Origin: Palaemon carinicauda
Taxonomy: Eukaryota > Arthropoda > Malacostraca > Decapoda > Palaemonidae
Direction of reading: 5' to 3'
Length of the DNA stretch: 64,000 nt
NCBI RefSeq assembly: GCF_036898095.1
Contig: NC_090746.1
Coordinates: forward strand, 112,516,607 to 112,580,606
Part shown: one piece after another, positions 1 through 10,341 of the stretch
How the letters are laid out: the number at the start of each line of letters is the position of its first letter
Numbering within the stretch: the stretch's first letter is position 1
Made by a program: the position numbers and the translations under genes
The notes under the pieces: model-generated
The model's input: only the letters and a program-made list of their open reading frames with translations
The model's database searches: none
What the model was told of the DNA's origin: nothing

Positions 1-783
1 TAATTGACGTTTAATATACAATCTAATTAAAATTAATACTTTGTAGTACTTTAAAAAAATGAAAGAAACAAACGAATTTTGAAAGAAAATTGGGAGACAA
101 ATTAAAAATGTTCCAGCTTGCTTTTACATATCCGTCTATTTTTTTAACATTTAAAATGACTGTTTCGATTAAATGATTTGTGTTGTTCTTGATCCTTAGC
201 TTACGAATTCTTCAGAATCAATCAATTGCCACAATGCAGTCAGATTTGAGTTTATTGATTTCATCGTCAATATTCCATTTCATTCTATAATTTGTACATT
301 CAAGAATTAATAATTATTCATTATTTTATTTACTAATAGGGCTCAGGCCCTAGAATGTGACACGGAAATCTGCAGGAAAAAATCTTTCTAGCCATTAATC
401 CGGAGGATTAAAAGATTCCCCAAAAATATTTATTTTTTCATATTTCGCGGTCTAGTCTCACCCAATAAGCTTGAGACAGTTAACGGTTCCAGCACAGTGG
501 GAGCACACCTTTAAGAAAATATGCAAATATTTATTGTTTCAGTTGTATATTATTTTTTAATGTATTTATTACGATCTAATAGTAATTATATTATATTAAA
601 AATTGCATTTTCTAAATTTAATAGCCTTGCTATACACTAAGAAATGATTACACTCGAAAGGTGTATACCCCAAATGACAGTAGAGTTGTTTGGGTTGTCG
701 TCAGCTGATGGTCGTTGAAGGTTCTTGAGAGAGACAAAATACGAAAGTGATACGTGTGTTTGTCAGGCTTTAGGGCAGTCGCA
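1..783 (+). promoter_or_regulatory. 5' flank, probable promoter and 5'UTR of SYVN1
   Basis: AT-rich sequence upstream of the first coding exon. The promoter and the untranslated leader of the HRD1 gene should lie here because the first ATG that fits the protein is at 784. A palindromic E-box-like TCAGCTGA is at 701-708. I see no convincing TATA box, initiator or unfolded-protein response element, so the transcription start cannot be placed. The segment 340-510 is less AT-rich and could be an old repeat, but I do not recognise it. No coding sequence is supported. Confidence 0.4.
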
Positions 784-924
784 ATGCCTGCTCCAATGCC
801 CGTCGGGGCCCTGACGATGGCGTCCTTTGGCCTAACTGCTGCTGTAATTGGTAACGCCTATTACCAGAAAAAACAGTTTTACCCATCCGTCGTCTACATC
901 ACCAAGTCCAATCCTAGTATGGCT
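784..924 (+). CDS. SYVN1: SYVN1/HRD1 coding exon 1 (ER-associated degradation E3 ligase)
   Basis: Encodes residues 1-47 of a synoviolin/HRD1 protein, the ER-membrane RING ubiquitin ligase that marks misfolded ER proteins for the proteasome. The diagnostic stretch is NAYYQKKQFYPSVVYITKSN followed by PSMA, which aligns without gaps with animal HRD1 (AYY, QFYP, VVYLTKS and PSMA are family-typical). The first transmembrane helix is about residues 8-25. The open frame extends upstream to a GTG at 754, but 784 is the first ATG; ATGs at 796 and 817 are alternatives. The exon ends at 924 before a GTAGGT donor, in phase 0. The other candidate donor (GT at 929) would break the frame with exon 2. Confidence 0.9.
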
Positions 925-1290
925 GTAGGTATCTGTTCTTTTTGGGGTAATTTTTATATGTACATTTTATTTACTGAATATTCTGCTATTTTTTTTATTT
1001 GCTCTATATGTGAGATAATAGCCGTGTATTCTTAAATTCACCCTACCGGTAAATTACATGCTTAGTAGGCCTTCTTATAGGTTTATGTTAACAAGTAAAT
1101 ATTTACTGTAGGTCCATATTCCTAATAAAAAAACAAGATGTGTTTTTTATTCAATGGTACTTTGAACTGTTTTGATGTAAATAATTGTGAAATTTAGTAA
1201 TCTTGCGAATATTCAAACTGCACATTTGTGAAAAGTTGGGTTATTCCTCGGTCTTTGTTAGGTGACGGTCAAACTATAGAATAGTTGTGT

Positions 1291-1314
1291 ATTTTGGCTG
1301 AAGAAAGCCAAAAT
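1291..1314. repeat. Short perfect hairpin
   Basis: ATTTTGGCT and AGCCAAAAT form a perfect 9-bp inverted repeat around a 6-nt loop. It may be the relic of a small transposon or a chance palindrome. No function is inferred. Confidence 0.4.
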
Positions 1315-2162
1315 GCGAGTGATTTGCAGCGATGTAAAACCAGTAGGTGCTAGGGGAATTCTGCCGAAGGACGGTGGCTGTTCACGAGTTCGCACCTAAT
1401 CAACTACAAAGGCTCCTATTTCCTTATTTATTGCAAAGAAAATTACCCAACATTAATATATCAAAGGAATGTCCTCAAAATGTTAGTTAATAATCGATTA
1501 TTGAATGTTACATAAGTGTAAAGAATGTATTGAAATGAAAATGGAAAATAATACTCTAACAAAAACTTTTTGGTTTGGGTGATGAAATAGTTTTTGATGC
1601 ATTTACATTTTGGGGTGTATGTAGGATAGCGGCCACCTGTATGTATAATTACGGCTTACTTGGAATACGGCAGTGTAAGGGGGGGTCGCAGGTGACGTTA
1701 GGCCCCCTGTTATGCAAGTAGGTAAGGACACGGCTTGTAGGTTTGGTTAGGGGGAAAGTTTAAGTTAGCTCATGTCCATTTTTAATCCACACAGGAACTG
1801 GCCTCTGATATACAAAGGCACCCTTGTGTGGAATGGATGTTTGTATGTGTATTTGGAATTGTGTTTTGTCATAAGCATTCTCTGGCCAACACTTAATATT
1901 ACCTACTTATGAAAATAAGAAAAACAAAAAATATAGAAAAATTGTTACAAACATATTTACAATATATATGTACGTATGTACAGACGTCATTTTGGTGTTA
2001 TACATTTTCAGCTGTCTTTGATGCCTGCTTTTAGTAACACTTCACATTCTTGACAGAAATAAGTCCAGTACATATACATGATCCTAGATACCATAAGATT
2101 TTCTCACAAAAGACAGGTATCCTTCAAGCATAAGATGTTATTGCGTCTCCTGACATTTGCGA

Positions 2163-2250
2163 GTCATTTCAGAGATATTTTTGATTTTCCTAAAAGCGAA
2201 TGTAAACATCACGTGCAGTAACTCACCATTATTTTCCCAAAGGTAAACAT
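2163..2250. repeat. Direct repeat, copy 1 of an unknown dispersed element
   Basis: This segment (starting TCATTTCAGAGATATTTTTG) recurs in the same orientation at 3134-3220 with scattered substitutions and small indels. Both copies contain a GTGCAGTAAC motif followed by CACCATTATTTTCCCAAA. The pair probably belongs to an old non-coding transposon; copy 1 directly abuts the inverted repeat at 2252-2509. Confidence 0.6.
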
Positions 2251-2251
2251 G

Positions 2252-2509
2252 TGTGAGACATCGAATGATGAAAATGGCGACAGCAAGCAAATGCAATCGG
2301 TAAAATTTATGGGTATGAGTGTATCTGCCTGAAAATCTTAGTGTTGGAACTAATTTTAGCTTTTTACATAGCATATAGGGGTGGTTAACATACTGAAAAG
2401 CAAATCTTAGTTCCAAAACTAAGATTTTGTGGCAGTTTCACTCATACCCATAAATTTTACCGATTGCATTTGCTTGCTGTCGCCATTTTCATCATAAGAT
2501 GTCTCAATC
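2252..2509. repeat. Foldback element with ~95-bp inverted arms
   Basis: The left arm, about 2252-2350, and the right arm, about 2410-2509, are near-perfect reverse complements. The shared core is AAATGGCGACAGCAAGCAAA and the bases after it. They are separated by a spacer of about 60 bp that ends in a further small palindrome (AAATCTTAGTT/AACTAAGATTT at 2402-2427). This fits a MITE-like or foldback DNA element. No terminal repeat or target-site duplication was identified, so the family is open. Confidence 0.65.
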
Positions 2510-3133
2510 CATGTCAATGTCAAAATCTTTAAAAGATACAAAATCATTATCATCATCCTGAAAGACCATTCTAATGTATAAGAACAGAAAACAATAAAAT
2601 GTATCGTAAATGAAAGGCGCTTTACCGCTAACATACTATAGGAACCAAAAAAAAAAAAGTGTCAATGGCTCTGCCCACCCCCTGAAGTTGTTACTTTTTC
2701 CTCTTTATTGTATGTAAAACAGTGTAGTGTATTATCTGGTACTTTTTTCCTCCTGCCACAAGCTGATTGGTTAAAGGATCTATTATATTACGGAGCCAAG
2801 CCCAAGAGGCATGAGGGAGAATCCCATGATGTTTGAAAATAAAGCATTAATAATACTATATTGACGTTATTCTTTGACAGCTCATAATGCATTGATAAAA
2901 TCGACGTGTAACACCAGTTAGGTTAATGGTCAGAAATGTGTAATAAACAAAAGATAACCAGTCAGGAAATTATTATTCATCTACAGTAAGTGGCGTGATA
3001 TTGAATTATGATTAACCTACAATTTATACCATAGCCCTGCAGTGGGCTTTGCTTGTATATAAACATTATCTCAAAGCTCCTCCGTTCTGGTGAAATTAAT
3101 ATTGATGAGCTGCATGTGCCAGGCATGAGAGTC

Positions 3134-3220
3134 TTCATTTCAGAGATATTTTTGATTTTCCCAAAAGTGAATGCAAACAACATATGTGCAGTAACCCACC
3201 ATTATTTTCCCAAAAGTGTT
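3134..3220. repeat. Direct repeat, copy 2 of an unknown dispersed element
   Basis: Same sequence family and orientation as 2163-2250, about 970 bp away. Here it is not followed by the foldback arms, which suggests that the foldback element lies next to, or was inserted beside, the first copy only. Confidence 0.55.
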
Positions 3221-3382
3221 GTTAGCAGACATTAAGTATTCACATACTCTTGCACACACCACAGATGGTGTGTGCCCATTAGCACATAGAGTGCTTCCTG
3301 GTGTAAGGAAGCTTCAAGGAAAATAAGGGCAATTTTTCCATATGAATTTTAAACCTTACAAGTACAATACATCAGGTATAAA

Positions 3383-3451
<69 letters not shown>
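3383..3451. repeat. (TC)n microsatellite
   Basis: About 33 uninterrupted TC units. It ends in TCTCGTGAGAGACTGCC, the same sequence as inside the Gag region of DIRS-3 near 50520, where the run is only GGTCTCTCGTGAGAGAC. The tract therefore appears to have grown out of the element's own short TC run and marks the truncated 5' edge of DIRS-A. Confidence 0.95.
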
Positions 3452-3453
<2 letters not shown>

Positions 3454-6368
3454 GAGACTGCCGAGTGGTAGCGCAGGCCCTAGTGGTGTTTCCCGACCTC
3501 AGGGTGCGGGAGAGGGCGTTGCCTCCCTTAGCGTGGCAGCTCCCTCTTCTCTTCCGGGGGAGGATAATTTGGATTTTAATGAATATGACCAAACTGTGTC
3601 TAATAATGATTTGTTCCAGCTTTGGGCTTCCTTGGGGCTTAAGGGCTCTCCCTCCAAGGAAGCCCTGTTTGACCTGGTCCAGTTGGGGGCTGCGGTCAAA
3701 CAGTCGCCGGTAATACCGGAGGTTTTCCTTCGGATTTTGTCGACACTGTCTTAGCTGAGCCTTCCGACGGGTCTGGTCAAACCCTTGATGCTGCGCCTGT
3801 TGCGGGCGTTGCTGAAGATCCTCCGAGGGGGGAGGGGAGTCCCACGGTCTCTCCTGCGGGCGGGTCTCCCCCTGGGGGGAGCGCGCTGACAGAGACTCCT
3901 CTTCGGGGGACTGATGACCCGGACGCCCTTCCTCGTGGTCGTATTCGACGTAAGGCCCATCGGCCTCTCCGCAGCAGAGGACTTCCTTCTCCCTATAAGG
4001 GAGTTAGGAGGCGCCTCTTTGGATCGTCCTCTCCTGATCCTCCCCCTAAGGAGGAGCCCCCCCGTCAGGAGCAGACCGTCGCAGTAGCACCCCTTGACCT
4101 CTCCGCAGATCGTTCGCGATCTCCTACGCCTGCCAGACCTTCTGACCTGCCTTCTCCGTTCCTGGCTGCAGATGCGCTTTGGGCGCCTTCTCACCCTGTT
4201 ATCCAACAGGCACCGATCCCTTCGGGGAAAAGGGACTCTACTCACGGGGTGGGTAAGTCCCTTGCGCGTCAGGGTTTCCCTGCGCGTTCGTGTGCAGTAG
4301 CGCACAAGCGCTCCCCAGAGTTACAGTCTTCGGACTTAACTCGCCAGCGCTCTCCTGCTCGGCAGCGATCACCTGCTCGCCAGCGCTCTCCTTGTCGCAG
4401 GTCTCCTGTGAAACAGTGCCCTCATGTTCCTGATGTGCGCAAGGCGCACCTACGTTCTCCTGAGCGCCCTCGTTCTCCTGTGCGCAGCCGCGCTACTACT
4501 CAGCCTGGTCCTGAAGCGCGCCCAGCGCACCAATGATCACCTCCGCGTCCACGATCACTGGATCTGGACTTAGGCAAGGGTTCCATCCCGTCGCCTCGGC
4601 TGCGCGCCCTTCTGCTCCGGCGCAACAGCGAGCTAAAGCTCCTGTTCGCGAGCGTTCGCCTGCGCGTTCGTCTCCATCCATCTCTTCAGATGTGCGCAGT
4701 AATATTACTACGTGCCAACGATCTCCTGCGTGGCCACGCGATCACTCGCCTGTGCGCAAACGCTCTCCTGAGCGCCATCGCCCTCTTAAGTCTGATCGCC
4801 CCAGGTCTCCGACTCGCCCGCGCGATAAATCGCCTGTGTGCAGTCGTTCGCCCGTCCGTGGTACTCGCCGTCTTTCTCTGGAGTACACGCGACATCGCTC
4901 GCCAGCGCTCTCCGCCTGGCAAACGCTCGCCAAGTCACTCGCGATTTTTTTCACCCGAACATCGTCGTTCTCCTAGTGCTCAGTGCACCCCTTCACCTAC
5001 GCGACCACGCGCGCCATCGCGTCCCTTCGCCCGCGCCCCCACGCGTCATCTCGCCCGCGAGCGAACACGCCCACGCGCATTCTTCCACACGCGGCAATGT
5101 GCCCGCGCTTCGGAAATCGCCCGCGCGCGATTCCTCGAATGCCTTTTCGCGTGAGAGCCGCCGCGATCCCCATTCTCGCAGGGATCATCAACGCGGCCAA
5201 CTGATAGGGACGCGGACTTCCAGATCGGCCTCTGGATGACCACCGCGCAAGCGTAGGATTATCTACCAGGATCAGGACCAGGAAGGATCTATGGAGAGGT
5301 CCATGCAACATTCTTTTTCTTCTTCTTTTCAGGCAGGCCCCGTGGCGTCCACTCCGAAGGGTCAGGAGATCCCCTTCCCTCCAGCAGGGATAACTGACAC
5401 AGCGTCAGTTACCCGTCAGCCTTGGTTCCGTCACATAATGAACGCAGTGGTTCTGGCTGTGAAGCCTGCCCTCGTTGATTTGGGACTTAAACCAACGGCA
5501 GACTCATCCCCGCTGAAGAGAAGGAGAGGAGTGGACTTTGTGGTGACTTCTCCTCGGGAGAAGTTGGCTCCCAAGAGGTCGGTCAGGAAGGCTCCTTCTC
5601 CTTCGCGTGCTGTTTCTCCTTCTCCCGTGGACGAGGTTTTTCCGTCCTCAGGAGAGTCCAGCGAGGCAGGGTTGTCCCCCACGGCACCAATGGGAGGAAC
5701 CCCTCCTCTTAGGCGAGAAACTTCTCGCGAGGAAGCTCCCTTCCGGACCTCTTTGCTGGAGTCCTGTATCATCCAGGATCCGTCCAGAGCCAACTAGACC
5801 CCGGGAGGATGTCCACGTGTCTCCCCAAGATGAGCCTTTGGGGACCGGAGACTTAGCTGCCAGTCCGCAAGGAGGAGACCAGTTCGAGTCAGAACACGCT
5901 TTCTGGCAGGTCCTAGGCTTGATGAGGCAACTCAACAAGTTTAAGGACCCGGAGACTGCCCCTCGTGAGGGCAAGGACACGGTGCTAGACCAAGTCTACG
6001 TCACCCAGAAACCCCCTAAGTCCAGCGCAGCTTTGCCTTGGTCCAAAGGGGTGAAAGGGGCCAGGGACAGGGTCGTTCTTCTGCCGGGTTCAAACTCCTC
6101 CCGCCTCCTCGAGTACATCAGAGGAGATACTTTGAGATCATGGGGGAGTCCAGTATGGCCCTTCCGCTCCACCACTCTGTGGAAGAGCTGACCAGGGGAA
6201 CTCCTCTCGAGAAGCTCTCCGCCCGGCAGGTGACGTTCTCGGCGTCGGAGATCCTGAACCTTGAGAAGGTCGCGAAGAGTGCCATGCAGGCAACTTCGTG
6301 GCTGGACGTTTGGCTGGGATCTGTGGGCATCCTATTGCGCTCTGAGGATCTGTCCAAGGAGAGCAATA
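3452..6368 (+). pseudogene. DIRS-A gag, first part (broken)
   Basis: Fragments of the DIRS Gag protein in shifting frames, readable by comparison with DIRS-3. An acidic segment (EDNLDFNEYDQTVSNNDLFQ) around 3550-3620 is followed by the Arg/Ser/Pro-rich region (about 4250-5200, many RQRSPAR-like units) and the later conserved segment (around 5290-6368: GVDFVVTSPREK, HAFWQVLGLMRQLN, LSARQVTFSASEIL). Frames change near 3740, 4540 and 5200-5290, and a deletion near 5770 joins two frames. Cut at 6368 by later insertions; continues at 10342. Confidence 0.75.
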
Positions 6369-6371
6369 TTA

Positions 6372-6592
6372 TTTCTGGGTCGATCTGTGGCGCCGGGTGA
6401 AAAAGCAATCAAACGACTATCTCTTAGGTACGGACCTTACTTCCCCGTGGGACCGTCACCACCTCTGTCGATCTTACCGACCGCTATTAGCTTGCGCCTA
6501 TAGCTCGAAACTTCTCTTCTTATCTGGGTTTCCACCTAAGCAGGAAAGCCTTTGTGTTTAAGACATGCCCTTCGGCCTCAACATTGATCCCA
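6372..6592 (+). repeat. DIRS-B left inverted terminal repeat
   Basis: Reverse complement of 9098-9346 over about 200 bp. It includes the RT motif region that reads FVFKT/MPFGLNIDP, so the repeat reaches into coding sequence. The outermost bases are copied again, inverted, at 8677-8707. Confidence 0.75.
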
Positions 6593-7740
6593 GGATATTC
6601 ACGAAACTGGGAGAGGCAGTGTTAGAACAACTCAGGAACCAAGAGATACAGATCATTGCTTATCTGGCAGGTTGGCTCATTTGGGCCCGGCCGGCCATAG
6701 AAGGCAACAGAGCTACGAAGGAATTACTTCGATCGCTCGACAACCTGTGATTTCGGGTCAATCTCCATAAGTCTCGCCTGCGACCATCAGGCCACTTAGA
6801 ATGGTTAGCCATTCAGTGGGACCTTTCGAAGCACACGTTGTTTCTCCCTTCCAAAAGTAAGAGGAATAGGTTCCAAGATCAAGAATTTCTCAAGCACAAA
6901 CAGGTGTCCAAAGAGCTTAGAAAGTATCCTCGGCCTTTCCCAATTCACTTCAGTAACAGATCTCCTAATAAAAGCCAAACTCAAGACATCAATCGATTTT
7001 GGAGAAAGAGAGCTACAGTACCTATAAGAAGACAAGGTCTCGAAGATCCCCTCTGTCGGGAAAATGAGACTACGCCCATGGTCCGAACCGAAGAACCTCT
7101 CCAAAGCGGTTCCTCTACAATTCCCACCTCCACAAGTGACATTCCATTCAGCCGTGTCTCTAAGTGGATGGGGGGATTTCTCCGAACATCAGATGTTTCA
7201 GGTTCTTGGTCACTAGCCATGAAACAGTCCCATATCAATGTTCTCGAAGCCATGGCAGTGTTCTTGACCCTGAAGAGAGAGACTCCTCCGAGGTCGACCC
7301 ACATCAGAGTAGTGTCAGACAGCACAGACGAGGTACACTACGGAAACAGGGGAGGATCCAAGTCACCCATCCTGAATCAGATCCTGGTCACTTTCTTCGC
7401 CTGGGCAACAGAAAAGAACTGGTTCCTGTCAGCACCTCACCTAGCGGGAGGCCAGGATGTGAGAACGGGCTCACTATCCAGGACGAGTTCCCTGGAGTCA
7501 GAATTTCACTCCGGTGGATACTCGGGTTCGTTCCAGGCATCCAGGTAGATCTATTCACATCTCAGATCAATCACAAACTTCCTTGTTATGTGACCCCAAT
7601 CCTGGACCCTCGGGCTCATGCCATGGACGCATTACCCCGGGGTTGGAACCATTAGAGGAAGATTTCCCTATCTCTCCCAGTGAATCTTCTAAAAACTTAA
7701 ACACCGACTGCGCTCCTTCCGGGGCGCAGTGGCTTTAGTA
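6480..7740 (+). pseudogene. DIRS-B RT/RNase H remnant
   Basis: Degenerate reverse transcriptase and RNase H of DIRS type. It starts abruptly at RT motif A (VDLTDRY for the usual DLxDAY, with a stop just after). A frameshift near 6568 leads to MPFGLNIDPRIFTKL, and where YLDDW is expected the frame reads YLAGW, so both catalytic aspartates are lost. RNase H-like sequence follows (SHINVLEAMAVFLTL at about 7230, VVSDSTDEVHY at about 7310). Stops near 6748 and 7548 break it. The N-terminal RT half and the whole Gag are absent. Confidence 0.7.
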
Positions 7741-7839
7741 CCACCTCACTGCCCAAGAACAGTTGGTTTCCTCTCCTCCTCGAGTGGAAACTCCGTCCCA
7801 TCCGGATCCCGTTCCTCAAACTGACCCGAGTATTCCAAA

Positions 7840-8352
7840 CTCACTGTGTCAGATTACTCAAGGATGTCCAAAACCCTAACTTTGTGGACTACAGGAAGTT
7901 GGCAGCTCGTAGAGACTCGAACATTGAACCGGAAAACGATTTCTTCATCGAATCAGACAAAAGGGACTCGACAATTCGCCAATATGATTCGGCCGTTAAC
8001 CCCCAAAATAGGTGGTCCCCTTGGAAAGTTATTCCTCTTCTCCAAGATACTTTTCTATGTCCGGTCACCACTCTCAGGGCCTTTTTAGCCACGACTGCTA
8101 CCCGATCGTCTGGCCCCTTGTTTATCAGAGAACAAGGAGGTACCATTCCCATACGTGGTATTAGGCTATAGATCCTATACTTCGTTTAACAAGCCAATCC
8201 GGGATCATTTCCCCCAGAAGATGGACTTTGATGACCTTATAAAGTTCACGGGTTGGGAATCTCCTATGGTCTTCAAACGCCACTATCTAATGAACTTACA
8301 GGCTCTTAAATACCCAACAGTTGCAGCTGGGAGCCGTATCTCTCCCCAGTGA
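7840..8352 (+). pseudogene. DIRS-B tyrosine recombinase remnant
   Basis: Short pieces of a tyrosine recombinase: STIRQYDSAV (about 7966-7995, typical of the N-terminal SAM-like domain), then LCPVTTLRAFLA (about 8056-8091), then a frame change and a C-terminal piece with FKRHYL at about 8272-8289, holding the expected nucleophile tyrosine. Large internal deletions remove the catalytic arginine and the HxxR box. No activity is expected. Confidence 0.6.
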
Positions 8353-8676
8353 TCTTTTGTTCTTCCTTTCATCCATCTCTTTTCTTCTCCCTCCTACCCG
8401 CCACTCGCACCACGACGCCGCTTCCTTGGTGGTTCGTTAGCCCTAAGTTTATTACATATTAGGTTATGTTTGTAACTATTATTGATTACCGTTGTTACAG
8501 GGTTGGGATATTCTTAGCCATGTCAGTTTTGTAGCATGTTTCCTCTGATACTCGGAGGCTTCCCTGTTATCATGTTTGTTTACCTTAATTATTTATGATT
8601 TTCTTTACATGGTGTTGTTTCTCTCCCCTCATTAAATTAGTTATTGTTGGGCTTGGAAGGCATTCTCTGGTACATT

Positions 8677-8766
8677 TTCACCCGGCGCCACAGATCGACC
8701 CAGAAAAGGGATTTTGACGAAGGAAAAATCTATTTCTGGGGAGAGACCTGTGGCGCCCGGTGAAAC
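8677..8766. repeat. DIRS-B internal complementary region
   Basis: The first part (CACCCGGCGCCACAGATCGA and on to CCAGAAA) is the reverse complement of the left end at 6372-6398. The second part (AGGGATTTTGACGAAGG to CGGTGAAA) is the reverse complement of the right end at about 9289-9346. The two are joined without spacer, marking the element's ends exactly. Confidence 0.8.
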
Positions 8767-9097
8767 CCTTCCCCCTTTATTTTACACGATCCCACCCTTT
8801 CCTTTCCAAGCCGTCATGACCATTACAGAAGGATGTTGTTCAGATGGCGCTCGCGTCGTGGCGTGGGTGGTGCGGCGATGGGGGTGTGTCTAGGGCCGTT
8901 GTATCGGCCCATCCCTTTGACGAAGGAATTAACTAAATGGAAGACAACCTGTGAATAGTGGATTTCACGCGCCTTTGCTTTATACACGACACCCAAAAGG
9001 TGCTCGCGCGAGGGTTGTAACCTCAGCATTCCATGCTTTTATCTTTCTCTGGTATAATTGGAAGGTTTTATCAGAAAAGACATACAAGAAGGACTTT
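8767..9097. other. DIRS-B non-coding 3' segment
   Basis: Between the internal complementary region and the right inverted repeat. It contains no conserved coding sequence that I recognise. Confidence 0.4.
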
Positions 9098-9346
9098 TGG
9101 GATCAATGTTGAGGCCGAAGGGCATGTCTTGAACACAAAGGCTTTCCTGCTTAGGTGGAAACCCAGATAAGAAGAGAAGTTTCGAGCTATAGGCGCAAGC
9201 TAATAGCGGTCGGTAAGATCGACAGAGGTGGTGACGGTCCCACGGGGAAGTAAGGTCCGTACCTAAGAGATAGTCGTTTGATTGCTTTTTCACCGGGCGC
9301 CACAGGTCTCTCCCCAGAAATAGATTTTTCCTTCGTCAAAATCCCT
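9098..9346 (-). repeat. DIRS-B right inverted terminal repeat
   Basis: Reverse complement of the left repeat. Read on the minus strand it carries the same RT fragment (MPFGLNIDPK). It ends at AATCCCT, where the TTA-repeat LINE tail resumes. Confidence 0.75.
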
Positions 9347-10341
9347 TTATTATTATTATTATTATTACTATCCAAGCTACAACCCTAGTTGGAAAAGCAA
9401 GATGCTATAAGCCCAGGGGCTCCAACAGGGAAAAATAGCCCAGTGAGGAAAGGAAATAAATAAATGAAGAGAACAAATTAACAATAAATCATTCTTAAAT
9501 AAGAAACAACGTCAAAACAGACATGTCATATAATAAACTATCAACAACATCAAAAACAAATATGTCATAAATAAACTATAAAAAGACTATGTCTGCCTGG
9601 TCAACAAAAAAGCATTTGCTCCAACTTTGAACTTTTGAAGTTCTACTGATTCAACCACCCGATTAGGAAGATCATTCCACAACTTGGTCACAGATTGAAT
9701 AAAACTTCTAGAGTACTGCGTAGTATTGAGCCTCGTGATGGAGAAGGCCTGGCTATTAGAATTAACTGCCTGCCTAGTATTACGAACAGGATAGAATTGT
9801 CCAGGGAGATCTGAATGTAAAGGATGGTCAGAGTTGTGAAAAATCTTATGCAACATACATAATGAACTAATTGAACGACGGTGCCAGAGATTAATATCTA
9901 GATCAGGAATAAGAAATTTAATAGACCGTAAGTTTCTGTCCAACAAATTAAGATGAGAATCAGCAGCTGAAGACCAGACAGGAGAACAATACTCAAAACA
10001 AGGTAGAATGAAAGAATTAAAACACTTCTTCAGAATAGATTGATCACCGAAAATCTTGAAAGACTTTCTCAATAAGCCTATTTTTTGTGAAATTGAAGAA
10101 GACACAGACCTTATATGTTTCTCAAAAGTAAATTTACTGTCGAGAATCACACCTAAAATTTTGAAAGAGTCATACATATTTAAAGAAACATTATCAATAC
10201 TGAGATCCGGATGTTGAGGAACCACCGTCCTTGACCTACTTACAATCATACTTTGAGTTTTGTTAGGATTCAACTTCATACCCCATAATTTGCACCATGC
10301 ATTAATTCTAGCTAAATCTCTATTAAGGGATTCACCAACCC
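9347..10341 (-). mobile_element. 5'-truncated 2A-LINE fragment, reversed
   Basis: Minus-strand copy of the 3' quarter of the LINE found in full at 22988-26787: the C-terminal end of ORF2 (codons ending at 9587, about 250 residues, including WGMKLNPNKTQSMIVSRSRT) plus the 3'UTR and a (TTA)n tail. It is very similar to the full copy, and the frame stays open. The 5' truncation at 10341 falls at bases equal to about 25789 of the full copy, where DIRS-A Gag resumes. Truncation of this kind is normal for target-primed reverse transcription. Confidence 0.9.
9587..10341 (-). pseudogene. C-terminal part of 2A-LINE ORF2 (truncated)
   Basis: About 250 residues, downstream of the YADD motif, covering the thumb and C-terminal region of the reverse transcriptase (LGVILDSKFTFEKHI, FNSFILPCFEYCSPVWSSAA, TKLWNDLPNRVVESVELQKF). 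The polymerase active site and the endonuclease are missing, so it is non-functional although no stop interrupts it. The frame runs on into DIRS-A sequence at its N-terminal side by chance. Confidence 0.85.

Larger units (their letters stand above)
6372..9346 (+). mobile_element. DIRS-B: small, degenerate DIRS element of a second family
   Basis: The left end (TTTCTGGGTCGATCTGTGGC...) starts at 6372 and the right end (...CGTCAAAATCCCT) is at about 9346. An internal complementary region at about 8677-8766 is the reverse complement of both ends joined, the hallmark of DIRS elements. The terminal inverted repeats (about 6390-6592 and 9098-9294) are unusual in containing part of the RT gene. At only about 3 kb and with a dead RT it is non-autonomous. 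It sits inside the (TTA)n tail of the LINE fragment at 9347-10341: a TTA remains on its left and TTATTATT on its right. Confidence 0.8.

Noticed and set aside
751..760. ACGTG near the start as an unfolded-protein response element for SYVN1
   Set aside because: TGATACGTGTG does not match the TGACGTGG consensus, and the transcription start is unknown.
754..783. Upstream GTG start extending HRD1 by ten residues
   Set aside because: GTG starts are not expected here and the extra residues do not resemble the HRD1 N-terminus; the ATG at 784 fits.
6384..6400. TGGCGCC as a retroviral-type primer-binding site, hence an LTR element
   Set aside because: It lies inside an inverted, not direct, terminal repeat, it also occurs in the internal complementary region, and DIRS elements are not primed in this way.
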